From positions 38,204 to 102,203 of the forward strand of contig CACZGH010000018.1 in the NCBI GenBank assembly GCA_902780635.1: a stretch of DNA of 64,000 nucleotides, given 5' to 3'. The stretch is from an uncultured Prevotellaceae bacterium. Its GTDB lineage: Bacteria > Bacteroidota > Bacteroidia > Bacteroidales > Bacteroidaceae. Numbering within the stretch: the stretch's first letter is position 1; each line of letters begins with the position of its first letter. The notes below the pieces were generated by a model. That model made no database searches. It had not been told where the DNA came from and worked only from the letters and a program-made list of their open reading frames with translations. The translations under genes were made by a program, and so were the position numbers. This document shows positions 63,111 to 64,000 of this stretch, one piece after another.

Positions 63111-64000
63111 TTATTCATCCAGCGCATCAAGTTTCTTCTTGAAATCAGACAGATTCTCATCATCGAGCCAGTTGAGGTGATGAATGCCACCTTGTTTGTC
63201 GAAGAGGCGGTAGGTGGGGTAGCCTGTCAGCCCTACATATTGCTCAACGGCATGCTGCTGGTCGTCAGGCAGATTATAGTGCACACAGTTGGGCGCGGTG
63301 AGGTCATACTCTGCGATGACGTTCTTCCACGACTTCTCAGGCGACCTGTTGGCAAGATAGAGGTACACGATGTCGTAATCCTTGAGTTCAGCCTTGAGTT
63401 TGTGAGACTCGCTCAACTTGCGTTTGCACGGTGCGCACCACGTGCCCCAGATGTCAAGATATACTATCTTGCCACGATATTGCTCTACAATCTTGTCGAT
63501 AATGGCCTTGCCGTCGGTTAGCCCCTCCACGTCAGATGACGGATGGATGACTGCATTCACGGCCGCTTCCTTCTCCCTCATCAGCCTCTTGTAATATTCA
63601 TTCTTATCGGTAATGACTTTCCTGAAATAAGGCTCTTTGATAAGTGCGATATATGGCTCCAAGATGCTGTTGGTCAGCGGGTCGGTGCAAAGAGAGTCGA
63701 TGATAGCATTGGTGATGCCCTGCTCTCCACCCACACAGAGTATGTTCAACGCCTTTTGATAGTCTTCGCTTCCAAGAATCGTGGTGACCACACTTATCGC
63801 CTCCGTGTATTTCTCTTGCACCGCCGCGATGGAATCATTGAGTGTCTTACGGTCTTTTATCTCGGAATAGAGCGTGAAAACCTCCCTGTTCATCTTCTCC
63901 GTCTGGCTGATGGCTTGATGCTCCTTGTCGTTCAGGTGAAGCATTCCCTTCTCCTCAAGCCAGGGTAGGATGGCAGGCCTTCCCCATAATACATTTATAC
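63111..64000 (-). CDS. TlpA/AhpC-TSA-type exported protein, partial (5' end outside window)
   Basis: The frame is open from the stop at 63111 to the window edge, so the N-terminus (with any signal) is missing. The visible part has a helical region (YQKALNILCVGGEQG) and a C-terminal thioredoxin fold with redox motif WGTWCAPCKRK and the cis-proline segment LTGYPTYRLFDKQG. Unlike the TlpA-like protein at 40422 it keeps both cysteines. It ends 65 bases upstream of the AraC-type gene. Confidence 0.85.
   Translation of the reverse strand, partial: INVLWGRPAILPWLEEKGMLHLNDKEHQAISQTEKMNREVFTLYSEIKDRKTLNDSIAAVQEKYTEAISVVTTILGSEDYQKALNILCVGGEQGITNAIIDSLCTDPLTNSILEPYIALIKEPYFRKVITDKNEYYKRLMREKEAAVNAVIHPSSDVEGLTDGKAIIDKIVEQYRGKIVYLDIWGTWCAPCKRKLSESHKLKAELKDYDIVYLYLANRSPEKSWKNVIAEYDLTAPNCVHYNLPDDQQHAVEQYVGLTGYPTYRLFDKQGGIHHLNWLDDENLSDFKKKLDALDE

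Overview
The window looks like chromosomal DNA of a gut or rumen Bacteroidales bacterium, most likely Prevotellaceae. The grounds are Bacteroides-type promoters (TTG/TTTG, about 20 bases, then TAnnTTTG), almost no Shine-Dalgarno sequences, many Sus-era secreted glycan enzymes, DUF4421/DUF4876/DUF6850 families, a BspA-type leucine-rich-repeat protein and T9SS-like C-terminal tails. No rRNA, tRNA, CRISPR array, transposase or phage structural gene was seen.

Layout. 1-1.2 kb: 5' part of a TonB-dependent receptor under a cobalamin riboswitch. 1.3-7.6 kb: a PL22 oligogalacturonide lyase, a TlpA-type protein, a flavodoxin-like reductase, guanine deaminase and a DUF4421 protein. 7.8-15.3 kb: a promoter, a long leader and three secreted-protein genes, the last of which is the target of a complete diversity-generating retroelement (DGR). 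Behind it come a hairpin, an HRDC-domain accessory gene, the DGR reverse transcriptase, the template repeat and a terminator. 15.5-20.3 kb: a PKD-domain carbohydrate-binding protein and two divergent GH-A-type glycosidases. 20.3-32.6 kb: an anaerobic cobalamin pathway packed into seven genes, four of them fusions, facing a BtuF/BtuC uptake pair under a second cobalamin riboswitch. 33-34 kb: a secreted alpha/beta hydrolase. 34.4-42.4 kb: two paralogous sigma / anti-sigma-like / exported-protein operons flanking a cyclophilin and a DUF169 gene, with repeated intergenic elements. 42.6-48.1 kb: small exported proteins, a membrane-anchored AraC-type regulator and an LRR protein. 48.2-60.4 kb: a GH35 beta-galactosidase, a DUF6850 barrel, a truncated DUF4876 gene, three CE8 pectin methylesterases (the first 5'-truncated, the last fused to a PL1 pectate lyase). 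60.4-64 kb: an aldo/keto-reductase remnant, an SDR, an acetyltransferase, an AraC regulator and a partial TlpA protein.

How the genes work together. PL22, CE8, PL1 and the beta-galactosidases fit pectin degradation. The two riboswitches, the receptor, BtuF/BtuC and the cbi cluster together form a cobalamin make-or-import locus. The DGR is the most striking element: its template (15062-15188) and variable repeat (13367-13493) align without gaps, with 24 of 26 differences at template adenines, and the variable repeat encodes the C-terminal ligand-face segment of a formylglycine-generating-enzyme-like (C-type-lectin-fold) domain on a predicted surface lipoprotein.
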